Of a DNA stretch of 42,978 nucleotides, positions 1 to 10,300 are shown one piece after another; positions within the stretch are counted from its first letter, which is position 1, and the number at the start of each line of letters is the position of its first letter. Under the pieces are notes generated by a model that was not told where the DNA came from, ran no database searches, and worked only from the letters and a program-made list of their open reading frames with translations. The DNA comes from Phycisphaerae bacterium. GTDB lineage: Bacteria > Chloroflexota > Anaerolineae > 4572-78 > J111. Location of the stretch: the NCBI GenBank assembly GCA_028285035.1, contig JANQQF010000163.1, positions 1 to 42,978 of the forward strand. Direction: 5' to 3'. Both the position numbers and the translations under genes were made by a program.

Positions 1-93
1 TTTTCTCGCTTTCTTATTCGTTCTATTGAAGCTATTTATGGCGTTGTTATGGCTATTCCTACTCATCTCAACCCTCAATCTGTGATCTACTGA
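1..93 (+). CDS. Possible C-terminal fragment of an unidentified ORF entering from the left edge
   Basis: Frame 1 is open from the first base to a TGA at 91-93, giving 30 residues that end NPQSVIY. I do not recognise the sequence, and an open stretch this short can occur by chance. No terminator-like hairpin separates it from the next gene at 133. It may be the tail of a truncated gene or of a mobile element at the contig edge. Confidence 0.2.
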   Translation, partial: FSRFLIRSIEAIYGVVMAIPTHLNPQSVIY

Positions 94-132
94 AATTGAC
101 CATTTACTTTAAGCGGAGAGAGAAATACAGAT

Positions 133-3100
133 ATGTACACAAAAAAAATTGTCGTAGCAGTATTATCTGCTCTTATTTTTATTCAGATAATGTCTCTAAC
201 TACCTCAGCTGATGAGCCAGAGCCTTATCTTGTTAAAAATATTAATGAAAAGACATTTAACTCTAACCCAAAATATTTAACCAACTTTAATGGATTGCTT
301 TACTTCGTAGCACATAATTCTTATGGTAGTGATGAGGTCTTATGGAAAAGTGATGGCACGGCCGAAGGGACAGTTCAGGTTAGAACATTCTTTGAAGACT
401 CAAATTCATACAATAGCTCACGCATCAGAGACCTGATTAATGTTAATGGGACCCTATTTCTCGCTGTCGCTGAGGGTGATACTGGTTATGAGCTATGGGA
501 AAGTGATGGCACGGCCGAGGGAACAGTTTTGGTTAAAGATATTAATCCTGGGGGTGAGGGGTCATACCCCGAATCTTTAATCAATGTCAATGGGACACTT
601 TTTTTTCTAGCGGATGATGGGATTCATGGTAAAGAATTGTGGAAAAGTGATGGCACAGAAGCGGGAACGGCCCTTGTAAAAGATATTGAGCCTGGAAGCG
701 ACTGGTTAACTATAAATCACTTAGTTAATGTAAATGGAACACTCTTTTTCACAGTTGAGAGAAGTAGCATCTATGGTACTGAGCTATGGAAAAGTGATGG
801 GACTACCAACGGGACTGTGCTTGTCAAAGATATATATCCTGATAGTAGCGGTTCAGCCCCCACCAATCTTGTTGATGTGAATGGCACCCTCTTCTTTATA
901 GCGAATGATGGGACTCATGGCCGAGAGCTATGGAAAAGTGATGGGACTGAGGAAGGAACAGTCCTCGTTAAGGATATCACTCCGGGCAAAGGGAGTTCCG
1001 AACTCGCGTATTTTACAAATATTAATGGTACTCTTTTTTTTGAGACCAATTATAAAGCGTTGTGGAAAAGTGATGGGACTACCAACGGGACTGTGCTTGT
1101 CAAAAACATCGAACTAGGATCTTTAAGTACGACTCAAAAAAATATGATCAAGTTTAACGACGCTCTTTTTTTTAGAGCCAGACAAGGTAGTATTCGTAAT
1201 TATGAATTGTGGAAAAGTGATGGGACTACCGATGGTACAAAGTTAGTTAAAGATATAAATCCTGATAACGATGGTTCATATCCATCTAACTTGACCGATG
1301 TCAACGGTACGCTTTTCTTTACGGCTCATCAAGGTGATCTTGGGGAGGCGCTGTGGAAAAGTGATGGCACGTCTGAGGGTACGGTTTTAGTCAAGGATAT
1401 TCGTTCTAGCACAGGAAAAGTAGAGTTCTCCTCTTTTATCAATATTAACGGCATCCTCTTTTTTATCGCGGATGATGACATTCATGGTAAAGAGTTGTGG
1501 GTCAGTGATGGGACAGCCGAGGGGACCCATGTGATTGATGTTACACCAGCCTCATATTCTTCCGATGCAGATCAGTTTACCAGCGTCAATGACCTACTCT
1601 TTTTTGCCGCAGATGACGGCGTCCATGGGAAAGAGCTGTGGAGAAGTGACGGTACGGAGGAAGGAACCTTCCTTCTTAAAGACATGCGTGTCGGTTGGAA
1701 GGACGCAGACGTACACCTCATGACTGGTGTTAATAATGAGCTTTACTTTTTCGCGACAGATGGTTTATGGAAAAGTGATGGTACATCTGAGGGGACAATA
1801 CTGATTAAAGCGTTACCCTTTTCATATTGGGTTGACAAACCAAACTTTGCGAACGTCAACGACACCTTATTTTTTGTAGTAGATGATGATGTCTACGGCG
1901 AAGAACTCTGGAAAAGTGATGGGACTGAGGAAGGAACAGTCCTCGTTAAGGATATCCGCCCTGGCAGTGATTCGTCAGCCCCGCGTAAGCTAACTGATGT
2001 GAATGGCACGCTCTTCTTTACAGCGTATGATGGGATACATGGCCAAGAGCTATGGAAAAGTGATGGCACGGCGGCTGGGACTACCCTCGTCAAAGATATT
2101 GATCCTGACATTGATTATATTGGTGCTGATATAGACTACTTAACCAATGCTGATGGCACCCTTTTCTTTGTCGCGACTGATGCTATTCATGGGGAAGAGT
2201 TATGGAAAAGTGATGGCACGGCCGAGGGGACTGTTGTTGTCAAGGATATTGGACCCGGCAGCACATCATCCTACCCAGAAAATCTATTTAGTATTGGGAG
2301 CACGTTATTCTTTGTTGTTGATAAGAGAGAAACCTTTGGTGCCGAACTTTGGAAAAGTAATGGCACCGCAGCCGGTACGGTGATGGTCAAAAACATCAAC
2401 TACTTTATTACACATGGTGTAGCAAAGAATTTAATAAATGTGAATGGGACGCTCTTCTTCATCTCTGATGATGACAGCAGAAGTTTCGAACTATGGAAGA
2501 GTGATGGAACTGTATCAGGCACCGTCCTTGTCAAGGAGCTTGAGCGTGGTTGGACATCATATTTATATCGTTTGATCAATGTAAATGGGACAATCTTCTT
2601 CAACGCACATAATGATGATGCGGATTTTGTACAATTATGGAAAAGTGATGGTTCTCCTGAGGGGACTATGCTGGTTAAAGATCTTTTTTATAGTTGGGGT
2701 GGAGCTTCAAGCGATCTGACCAATGTTAACAATACCCTGTTTTTTAGAGCGAACGGTGACCCTCTCACCGGTATGGAGTTATGGGCTTACAAGCCCCCCC
2801 TAACAGGCACCCTAACGATCGCCAAAGAAGCCGACCCTGCGGACGGGACAGATTTCACCTTTACAAGTTCGTTACCTAGTGGCGCTACATTTAATCTAGA
2901 TCACGAAGCTAGTCCAACTGACTTAACCAGTCAGACGATTACTTTTCCTGGGTTAACCCCAGGCAGTTATACAATCACCGAAAACCCCGTGAGTGGATTT
3001 CGTTTAACAGAGGTCACTTGTGTTGATGGTAATGATACAGGGACTTTGTCCGGCACTACCCTCTCCATCATTGTCAGTGCGGGGAAAGATATGACCTGTA

Positions 3101-3159
3101 CCTTCTATAGTCAAGAGGGAGCAGGATTTCACACCTATCTTCCGACCGCAATAAAATAA
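133..3159 (+). CDS. Exported protein with 17 ELWKSDGT repeats and a C-terminal CnaB/prealbumin-like domain
   Basis: This 1008-residue protein starts with a signal peptide (KKIVVAV to about TSADEP). It is otherwise built from about 45-55 residue repeats carrying ELWKSDGTxxGTxLVKDIxPG and VNGTLFFxAxDGxHG. I count 17 complete ELWKSDGT-type signatures and a final partial ELWAYK. Repeats of this kind occur in secreted bacterial proteins and plausibly form beta-propeller blades. From about residue 893 follows one domain starting GTLTIAKEADPADGTDFTF and containing SYTITE, related to the modules of the two giant proteins downstream. Its last strand reads CTFYS where the paralogues have CTFTN, so the Asn needed for a Lys-Asn isopeptide is missing. 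The protein ends TYLPTAIK, a variant of the island's tail motif. A purine-rich GGAGAG lies about 12 bases before the ATG. Surface or secreted location is inferred; the ligand is unknown. Confidence 0.85.
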   Translation: MYTKKIVVAVLSALIFIQIMSLTTSADEPEPYLVKNINEKTFNSNPKYLTNFNGLLYFVAHNSYGSDEVLWKSDGTAEGTVQVRTFFEDSNSYNSSRIRDLINVNGTLFLAVAEGDTGYELWESDGTAEGTVLVKDINPGGEGSYPESLINVNGTLFFLADDGIHGKELWKSDGTEAGTALVKDIEPGSDWLTINHLVNVNGTLFFTVERSSIYGTELWKSDGTTNGTVLVKDIYPDSSGSAPTNLVDVNGTLFFIANDGTHGRELWKSDGTEEGTVLVKDITPGKGSSELAYFTNINGTLFFETNYKALWKSDGTTNGTVLVKNIELGSLSTTQKNMIKFNDALFFRARQGSIRNYELWKSDGTTDGTKLVKDINPDNDGSYPSNLTDVNGTLFFTAHQGDLGEALWKSDGTSEGTVLVKDIRSSTGKVEFSSFININGILFFIADDDIHGKELWVSDGTAEGTHVIDVTPASYSSDADQFTSVNDLLFFAADDGVHGKELWRSDGTEEGTFLLKDMRVGWKDADVHLMTGVNNELYFFATDGLWKSDGTSEGTILIKALPFSYWVDKPNFANVNDTLFFVVDDDVYGEELWKSDGTEEGTVLVKDIRPGSDSSAPRKLTDVNGTLFFTAYDGIHGQELWKSDGTAAGTTLVKDIDPDIDYIGADIDYLTNADGTLFFVATDAIHGEELWKSDGTAEGTVVVKDIGPGSTSSYPENLFSIGSTLFFVVDKRETFGAELWKSNGTAAGTVMVKNINYFITHGVAKNLINVNGTLFFISDDDSRSFELWKSDGTVSGTVLVKELERGWTSYLYRLINVNGTIFFNAHNDDADFVQLWKSDGSPEGTMLVKDLFYSWGGASSDLTNVNNTLFFRANGDPLTGMELWAYKPPLTGTLTIAKEADPADGTDFTFTSSLPSGATFNLDHEASPTDLTSQTITFPGLTPGSYTITENPVSGFRLTEVTCVDGNDTGTLSGTTLSIIVSAGKDMTCTFYSQEGAGFHTYLPTAIK

Positions 3160-3178
3160 TTTAATCTCAATACCCCTC

Positions 3179-3214
3179 AAGGCTCGGCGATGATAATCAT
3201 CGCCGAGCCTTTTT
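3179..3214 (+). terminator. Rho-independent terminator after the ELWKSDGT-repeat gene
   Basis: A 13-bp perfect stem (3181-3193 with 3197-3209) has a three-base loop and is followed by TTTTT. It begins about 20 bases after the stop codon. Confidence 0.9.
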
Positions 3215-3220
3215 GATTCT

Positions 3221-3306
3221 CACAAAATTGCCCAAATTTCATGACAAAGTCCTCACAAAATTGCCCAAATTTTACGACAGACGCGAGACAAGATTTTTGT
3301 TATCAT
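3221..3306 (+). promoter_or_regulatory. Promoter with two GACA-type direct repeats 33 bp apart (site A)
   Basis: A 26-base unit occurs twice, at 3221-3246 and 3254-3279, with core CCCAAATTTCATGACA then CCCAAATTTTACGACA. The two copies are exactly 33 bp apart, three helical turns. The downstream copy runs into CAGACG (3278-3283), a weak -35, then a 17-base spacer and TATCAT (3301-3306) as -10. The same arrangement precedes 25788, 28152 and 36183. It drives the response regulator gene, so autoregulation is possible. Confidence 0.65.
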
Positions 3307-3343
3307 AGGGGTACAGTTGAAAAGTTGCTAAAGGAGAGCACCT

Positions 3344-4075
3344 ATGAAAAATCGACGAATTCTTTTAATTGACTCCAACGACGACATGTTAACCTTAATC
3401 TCCCGACGACTCGAAAAAGCTGGAGCGACTGTTTATGAGGCCCTAAATGGAGCCGAAGGCTTGGCAAAGTTTGAGCTATATTCGCCCGAGTTGGTCATCA
3501 TGGATGTTATTCTAGCCGACAATATGGGCTGGCAAGTGTGCCAGCGTATTCGACGTCGCTCGTCAGTACCAATTGTTATTCTGACTAGTTTGAAAGATGA
3601 CAAGGCGATGATCGAGGCCTTAACGCTCGGTGCCGACGATTACTTATCACATCCTGTCAGCCCCGCTATTTTGCACGTTCGGCTAGAGGCGTTGCTACGA
3701 CGAGCAGCCTTGCCTGCCCAAGTTAACGAAATTCAAACCTATCAGGACGGTCATTTGAAGATTGACCTAAAAAAACGATCCGCTGAAATCGCCCATCGGG
3801 TCATCAAATTTTCCCGACGAGAGTTTGAGTTGTTGGCCTATTTGGTCAGTCGACCGAATGAGCTTTGCTCCTTTGATCAAATTCTGACCGATGTTTGGGG
3901 CCCTAACTCTGAAGGTTTTCCTCAATACATTCACGTTTACATCTCACGCTTACGGCAAAAATTGCAGCAGGTGCCGCAGTGCCACACCTACTTACAAACC
4001 GAACATGGCGTGGGGTATCGCTTTGTGCCCAAACCAGCCCAGTTCGATCCACTCAAAACCCAGCAAGTTTGTTAG
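3344..4075 (+). CDS. Orphan OmpR/PhoB-family response regulator with a degenerate receiver domain
   Basis: The 243-residue protein has an N-terminal receiver (about 4-120) and a C-terminal winged helix (about 130-235). The helix carries FSRREFELLAYL, the HVYISRLRQKL recognition-helix region and GVGYRFVP. The phospho-acceptor Asp is present in VIMDVI (D54), and a Thr stands in VILTS. Two canonical receiver positions are altered. The acidic pair reads Asp-Ser (D10, S11), and the invariant Lys of the GADDYLxKP motif is His (H103, GADDYLSHP). This suggests a receiver that does not undergo the normal phosphorylation switch. No cognate kinase is adjacent. AAAGGAG precedes the ATG. It sits directly upstream of the first giant protein gene and behind repeat-bearing promoter A, so it is a candidate regulator of the phased direct repeats in this window. 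That link is inference. Confidence 0.88.
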   Translation: MKNRRILLIDSNDDMLTLISRRLEKAGATVYEALNGAEGLAKFELYSPELVIMDVILADNMGWQVCQRIRRRSSVPIVILTSLKDDKAMIEALTLGADDYLSHPVSPAILHVRLEALLRRAALPAQVNEIQTYQDGHLKIDLKKRSAEIAHRVIKFSRREFELLAYLVSRPNELCSFDQILTDVWGPNSEGFPQYIHVYISRLRQKLQQVPQCHTYLQTEHGVGYRFVPKPAQFDPLKTQQVC

Positions 4076-4097
4076 TAATTAACATTCTGAAACAATC

Positions 4098-4130
4098 ACC
4101 TGGAGGCAGTCATTGCCTCCAGGTAATTTT
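4098..4130 (+). terminator. Rho-independent terminator after the response regulator
   Basis: An 11-bp perfect stem (ACCTGGAGGCA / TGCCTCCAGGT) has a five-base loop and is followed by AATTTT. It separates the regulator from the promoter region of the giant gene. Confidence 0.85.
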
Positions 4131-4135
4131 GTGTT

Positions 4136-4209
4136 TTCAAAAATGTTTAGAAATTTTTTAGAAAAAATAGCGTTTTTCAAACTGAATTCAAACGAAGCCT
4201 TGCTATACT
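4136..4209 (+). promoter_or_regulatory. Activator-type promoter: TTCAAAC direct repeats plus upstream phased half-sites
   Basis: TTCAAAC occurs at 4176-4182 and 4187-4193 (11-bp period). Ten bases later comes TATACT (4204-4209). No good -35 exists; the repeats straddle that position. Further upstream, TTCAAAA (4136), TTAGAAA (4147) and TTAGAAA (4158) are also exactly 11 bp apart. The same repeat-N10-(-10) geometry precedes 16549 and 28152. It resembles the sites bound by PhoB/PhoP-type or SARP winged-helix activators. Confidence 0.65.
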
Positions 4210-4334
4210 GGATGCTGGGCATACCCCAGACCAGACCTTTATACCTTCACATATATCATTTCAACAAACCTAGTCGCTCAAGTTTAGAAACAACACACAT
4301 TCAATTTGCTTTGTATTTGTAGCAGGAGGCAACC

Positions 4335-7300
4335 TTGAAACTCACTCAAACCAACCAAAACCTACTAATTGTTACCTTTATCCTCACCTTTTCGTTGCTT
4401 GGCCTACTTTTGCCAGCCGAGCCAGCCCACGCGGCGTGTGGGGGTAACACAAACGTTGGCACCGAAGCGGCATTGAATACAGCCATAGCCGATTACAATA
4501 GTCAGGCTGCACCGTGCGATTATACCATCACGCTCACCGCCGACATCACCCTGACGGCCAACACAACCACAATTAACAATGCCAATGCTACAACGCTGCA
4601 AATCAATGGTGATGACTACGCGATTGATGGCAACAATAGCTATCGCCCCCTACGCATCAACGACAGCAATGTAACCGTCTCAAACCTCACGCTGAAACGT
4701 GGAAGGGCTGATCAATGCGATATCTTTGTCGAGTGTGGTGGCGCAGTGGAGGTGAAATCAGGGGCGGTTGTCACCCTGACCCAGGTAAGCATCCTTGACA
4801 GCCACGCCGATGTAGTTGGGGGTGGGGTGTTCAACCAGGGAACAATGACCATCTTGGATAGCACCTTCTCTGGCAACAACTCGGAGAGTACTGGTGGCGG
4901 CATATACAACGCGAGTGAAATGATCGTACAAAACAGCACCCTTAACGGCAACACCGCTCGACGTGGGGGTGGCTTACACACTGATGGCAATATGACAATC
5001 GTCAACAGCACCATCTACAACAACTCCGCCTTGTCAAATGGCGGCTTTTCCAGAGGGGGTGGCATTCACAACCAAGGCCCCTTGGCCATCATCAATTCAA
5101 CTATCTCTGGCAATTCAGCCGAAGATACCGGCAGTGGTATTTATCAAGAGGAGGATGGGTTTTTCAATGCTTCCTTGACGATTAGCAACAGCATCGTCGC
5201 TGACCAAACCACGGGTGATGATTGTGGTGGAAATCCCATCACCTCCGGCGGGCACAATCTGGAAAGTGGCACCAGCTGTGGTTTCACCAGTTCGGGCGAC
5301 ATTCAAAGCGGCTATGCCAATCTTGGCTCGCTACAAAATAATGGCGGCCCTACTGAGACCCTGGCCCCTATCTACGACAGTGATGCGATTGATGCCGCTG
5401 ACAACACCATCTGTGCGGCCAGCTTGGTCAACGGCGTAGACCAGCGAGGGATAGCTCGACCACAAGGTACGACCTGTGACATCGGGGCTTATGAATTTGA
5501 GGTTGGCAGCTTGACCGTCATCAAAAAAGTGATCGGTGGGCCACTTAGTGCGGGTGACTTTGACATTGGTGTTGACGGCTCGTACAGTCAACAGGTCATC
5601 AAAGGGAATGAAAATGGGGCTGTGGTTTTTGTCGAACCTGGTTTCTACAACGTCTATGAACTGTTGACACCAGATGATTACACCATTAGTTATTCAGCCG
5701 ATTGTAATGGCACGATTGCCGCTAACGAAGAAAAAACCTGTACGGTGACCAACACATACAAAACAACGCTAAAGCTGGTCAAGCTGGCCGACCCTGCGGA
5801 TGGCACGAATTTCGAATTTACAATCAACATCGACCGAGACGGTGATAATGATACCAGTCTCACCCCTACCCTACAGGGCACGCAGCAGTTCAATGAGATT
5901 ACTTATGAACTTGAGCCTGGTCCGGTAACCATCACTGAAGCAGTGCCGGGTGGCTGGCAACTCGACAGCGCCGCCTGCACAGGCGGTAGCGACACGGGCA
6001 GCCTTGATGGCACAACGCTCTCGGTGAATCTAGCCGAGGGTGATACCCTGGTCTGCACCTTCACCAACAGCCTAGAACCTGAAAGGGGCAACCTGACCAT
6101 CAGAAAAGAGGCTACCCCCGAAGATGGTACCGATTTTAGGTTTACCACGAATATTCCAAGCACACTATACAGTAATATCAACACCGTGATTGGAACGGGA
6201 ACGGACGGGTTTAGTGGCGATGGCGGTTTAGCGACGGCGGCCAACTTGAGCTTCCCCGGGGGAATCGTATTCGATGATAATGGCAACATCATCTTTGTGG
6301 ATCGTGGGAATCACCGTATTCGTCAGGTGGATGTGAACACCGGAAACATCGAAACTGTAGTCGGTAGCGGTGCCACCGGCTCTAGTAATGGCAGCTTTAG
6401 CGGGGATGGGGGATTAGCCACAAGCGCGACCCTTGATAGCCCTGCTGATGTTACGATCGACAGTGCCGGTAATCTCTATATCGTTGACTCAAGTAATCAA
6501 CGCATTCGCAAAGTAGACGCCAATAGTGGGATCATCACCACGATTGCCGGTACGGGTACGGCTGGGTTCAGTGGCGACGGTGGTCCAGCTACCAGTGCAA
6601 CGATGCGAAATCCCGGCGGGATTGCGGTTGACTCTGGCGGGAATGTCTATTTTGCCGATACTACAAATAGCCGCATTCGCAAGATCGATGTCAACACTGG
6701 CGTTATTTCCACCATCGCGGGAAATGGGATAGATACATTTAGTGGCGATGGTGGTCCAGCCATCAATGCCAGTCTTCATTTCCCCGAGGATGTCGCAATT
6801 GACCAACACGATCAGCTTTACCTGGCTGACCGTGTCAATCGGCGTATTCGTAAAGTCGATCTAAATACGGGCATTATTACGACCGTCGCTGGCACGGACG
6901 GAGAGCCGAATGAGATTAGTGGTGACGGTGGACCAGCGATCAATGCTTTAATTGATTATCCCCACGGTGTCGCCGTTGATGCGGCAGGGAATATCTACAT
7001 CGCGGACCAATTTGGGTTTACCATTCGAAAAGTGGATAGCAGTACAGGCTTTATCAGCACCATCGCGGGTCAAGCTAATGTAGAAGGGTTTAGTGGGGAT
7101 GGTGGCCCAGCTAGTAGCGCCCTCTTCGATCTTCCTGGTTTTGTGGCTGTTGATAGCGCCGGAAATGTTTATGTTTCTGATGAAAGCAACCATCGTATTC
7201 GCAAAATTGATGCACTAGCCAACACAGCCAAATTTATCTTAGACGATGCCACACCCGATGATCTGGACAACATTGTGCAAAGCATCACCTTCAAAGATAT

Positions 7301-10300
7301 TGCGCCTGGCACCTATCAGATTACTGAAAGTCTCATCACGGATTGGCGGTTGGACCAAGCCAATTGTACCGGAGCAAGCGGCAGCGTCAGCTTGGTCAAT
7401 GAAAGTTTGTCAGTGGCTGTTGGTGCCGGTGAAAATGTGACCTGTACTTTCACCAATAAAGTGAAAGTCGGCAGCTTAACCATCATCAAAGAAGCCACGC
7501 CAGAGGATGGCACTGATGTTAACTTTGTCCTGACCCCATCTCAATTAAAATCACAATCATTATTCTTCAACTACTGGGGGCTGCAAGGTGACACCGAGGC
7601 CGAGTTCGAAGGTCCCTTGGATGTGGCAGTAGACAGCGCAGGTAATGTTTATGTGACCGATTCGAGTAACCATCGCATTCAAAAATTTGATGGTGACGGC
7701 AACTTTATCGAAGCGTGGGGCTGGGAAATTGACTCGGGGGCCAATCAGTTCGAGATTTGTACCAGTGATTGTCGACGTGGCGAAGATGGCGCAGGCATTG
7801 GTCAGTTCGCAGCCCCAATTGGCATCACAGTAGATAACACAAACATCGTCTACGTGACAGAAATTGAGAACCATCGTGTCCAGAAATTCCAAAGTGATGG
7901 TACACCACTAGATCAATGGGGCAGCGAAGGGACAGACGAAGGTCAGTTTAATTTCCCATTTGGTATCGTCACTGATAGCGATGGCAACATCTACGTTTCC
8001 GAATTGGGGAACAATCGAATACAGAAATTTGATAGTAGTGGCACCTTCATCGAAATGTGGGGCTGGGGCGTTGATACCGGAGCCAACCAGTTCGAAATTT
8101 GTACCAGTGATTGTCAAGCGGGCATCGAGGGCTCAGAGCCTGGGCAGTTCGCCAATGTTGCGGGTATCGCGGTGGACCGACTCGACAATATCTATGTCGT
8201 TGAAGGCAACAATGCCCGGGTACAAAAATTTGATCGCAATGGTAACTTGCTGATTGGCTGGGGCTGGGGTGTGAGAACCGGTGCCAATGCGCTACAGGTC
8301 TGCTTACCGTTCAACTGTATCCAAGGCGTTGAGGGTTCAGGGGCTGGACAATTTAGAGCACCATTCGGTATCGTGGTTGATGATCAAGATATCGTCTATA
8401 TCACAGACAGCAACAATCGTGTCCAACTGTTCGAAACAAATGGCACCTTCATCGAAATGTGGGGCTGGGGCGTTGCGACCGGCGCGCCTCTATTTGAAAT
8501 TTGTACAGACAGCTGTCAAAGCGGCATGACTGGGTTTGGGCAGGGACAGTTCGATGGCCCCGTTGGTATCACAACGGGACTCAATAACGATTTCTACATC
8601 GCAGACAGTGATAACAACCGCATCCAACACATTGATCCTGCCATCGAATTCACCTTGGATGATGAAGCGTCACAGCCCAATGACAGCGTCGCACAAAGCA
8701 TAACCTTTAATGATTTGGTGGTGGGAACATATGAGATCAATGAGTTAGTCCCCGGCAACTGGCAGCTCGACAACGTGAGCTGTGAGGGCAATAGCCTCAG
8801 CGAAGCAATCGATGGTAATGCTGTCGCGCTGACACTGGATGATCAGGAAACGGTGGTTTGCACTTTCACCAACAGCAAACTCGGCAGCCTCACCATCAAG
8901 AAAGAAGCCACTCCTGAAGACGGCACTGACTTCTTCTTTAGTCACAACAGTGAGAACATCATCACCACATTTGCTGGTGATGGCACAGAGGATTTTGGCG
9001 GTGATGGAGGACAAGCCACAGCAGCCCAATTTGACTTCCCAGCTGGCATCGCCTTCGATCACAATGGCAACCTCTTCATTGCAGATTTGGTAAACGCTCG
9101 AGTTCGCAAAGTTGATGTAACGACTGGCCTTATCTCGACCGTTGCCGGCAACGGGTCAGAAGGGAATAACGGCGATGGTGGCTTAGCGACCGATGCCCAA
9201 CTGAATAGTCCCTATGCGGTGGCATTTGACAGTGCTGGCAACATGTTCATCTCAGACTTTAGTAATCAAACGATCCGAAAAGTGGATGTCGCCACGGGGA
9301 TCATCACCACGGTTGCCGGGAATGGGACATTAGGCTTTAGCGGCGATGGCAGTCCAGCCACAGCGGCTCAATTGTCAAATCCAAGAGGGATTGCATTTGA
9401 TCAGGCGGATAATCTTTACATTGCTGATTTTGAAAATAATCGTATCCGTAAAGTTGAGGCGGGCACGGGGATTATCTCCACCATTGCTGGTATTAATATA
9501 GATGGGTTTAGTGGTGACGGCGGTCCGGCGACTGCCGCTCAATTAGCCTCACCCACCGATGTAGCGATTGATCCAGACGGTCATCTCCTCATCGCTGATT
9601 CGTCAAATAGCCGGATACGTCAGGTCAATCTATCAACAGGGATCATCACAACTGTTGTTGGAGACGGAACCTATGGTTCTGGCGGTGATGGTGGACCAGC
9701 TACCAGTGCTCAACTAGGCCAGCCGTATGGTATTGCCTTTGATGCTGCTGGAAACTTGTTCATCGCAGATCAGAATCACCATAATGTTCGTAAGGTTGAT
9801 CGCCTAACCAAGATTATTTCGACGGTTGCTGGAACTGGGACACAGGGCTTCGGCGGTGATGGTGGCCTAGCCACAAATGCACAGTTGAATGACCCTACTG
9901 ATGTAGCCATCGATCCTACTGGCAATCTCTTCATTGTAGATTCGCGAAATCAGCGTATTCGTAAAGTTGAGGCAGTTAGTCATTTCGCGCTCGACGATGC
10001 AAATCCTGATGACAATGACGGCATCAATCAAACCGCGACGATGTACGGCTTGACGTCTGGCACCTACGACATCACCGAGATCATACCTGAAGGCTGGCAG
10101 TTGGACAGCGTAGTGTGTAATACAGCGGCTGAGAATTACACCGCAACAGACAATGGCGTAACGGTCAGTCTGCCAGCTGGTAAGGATGTTATCTGTACCT
10201 TCACAAACGCTAAACAATTACCCAAGGCCTCCTTCGGTAGTTGCTATGACACCTTTGATGAAACCTTCAACCTGACTGTGGTCAACAGAGGCGGTCCAGG

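Noticed and set aside
5115..5591. Several 60-130 residue minus-strand frames within the first giant gene
   Set aside because: They are shadows of a long plus-strand coding region without ribosome sites or domain signatures.
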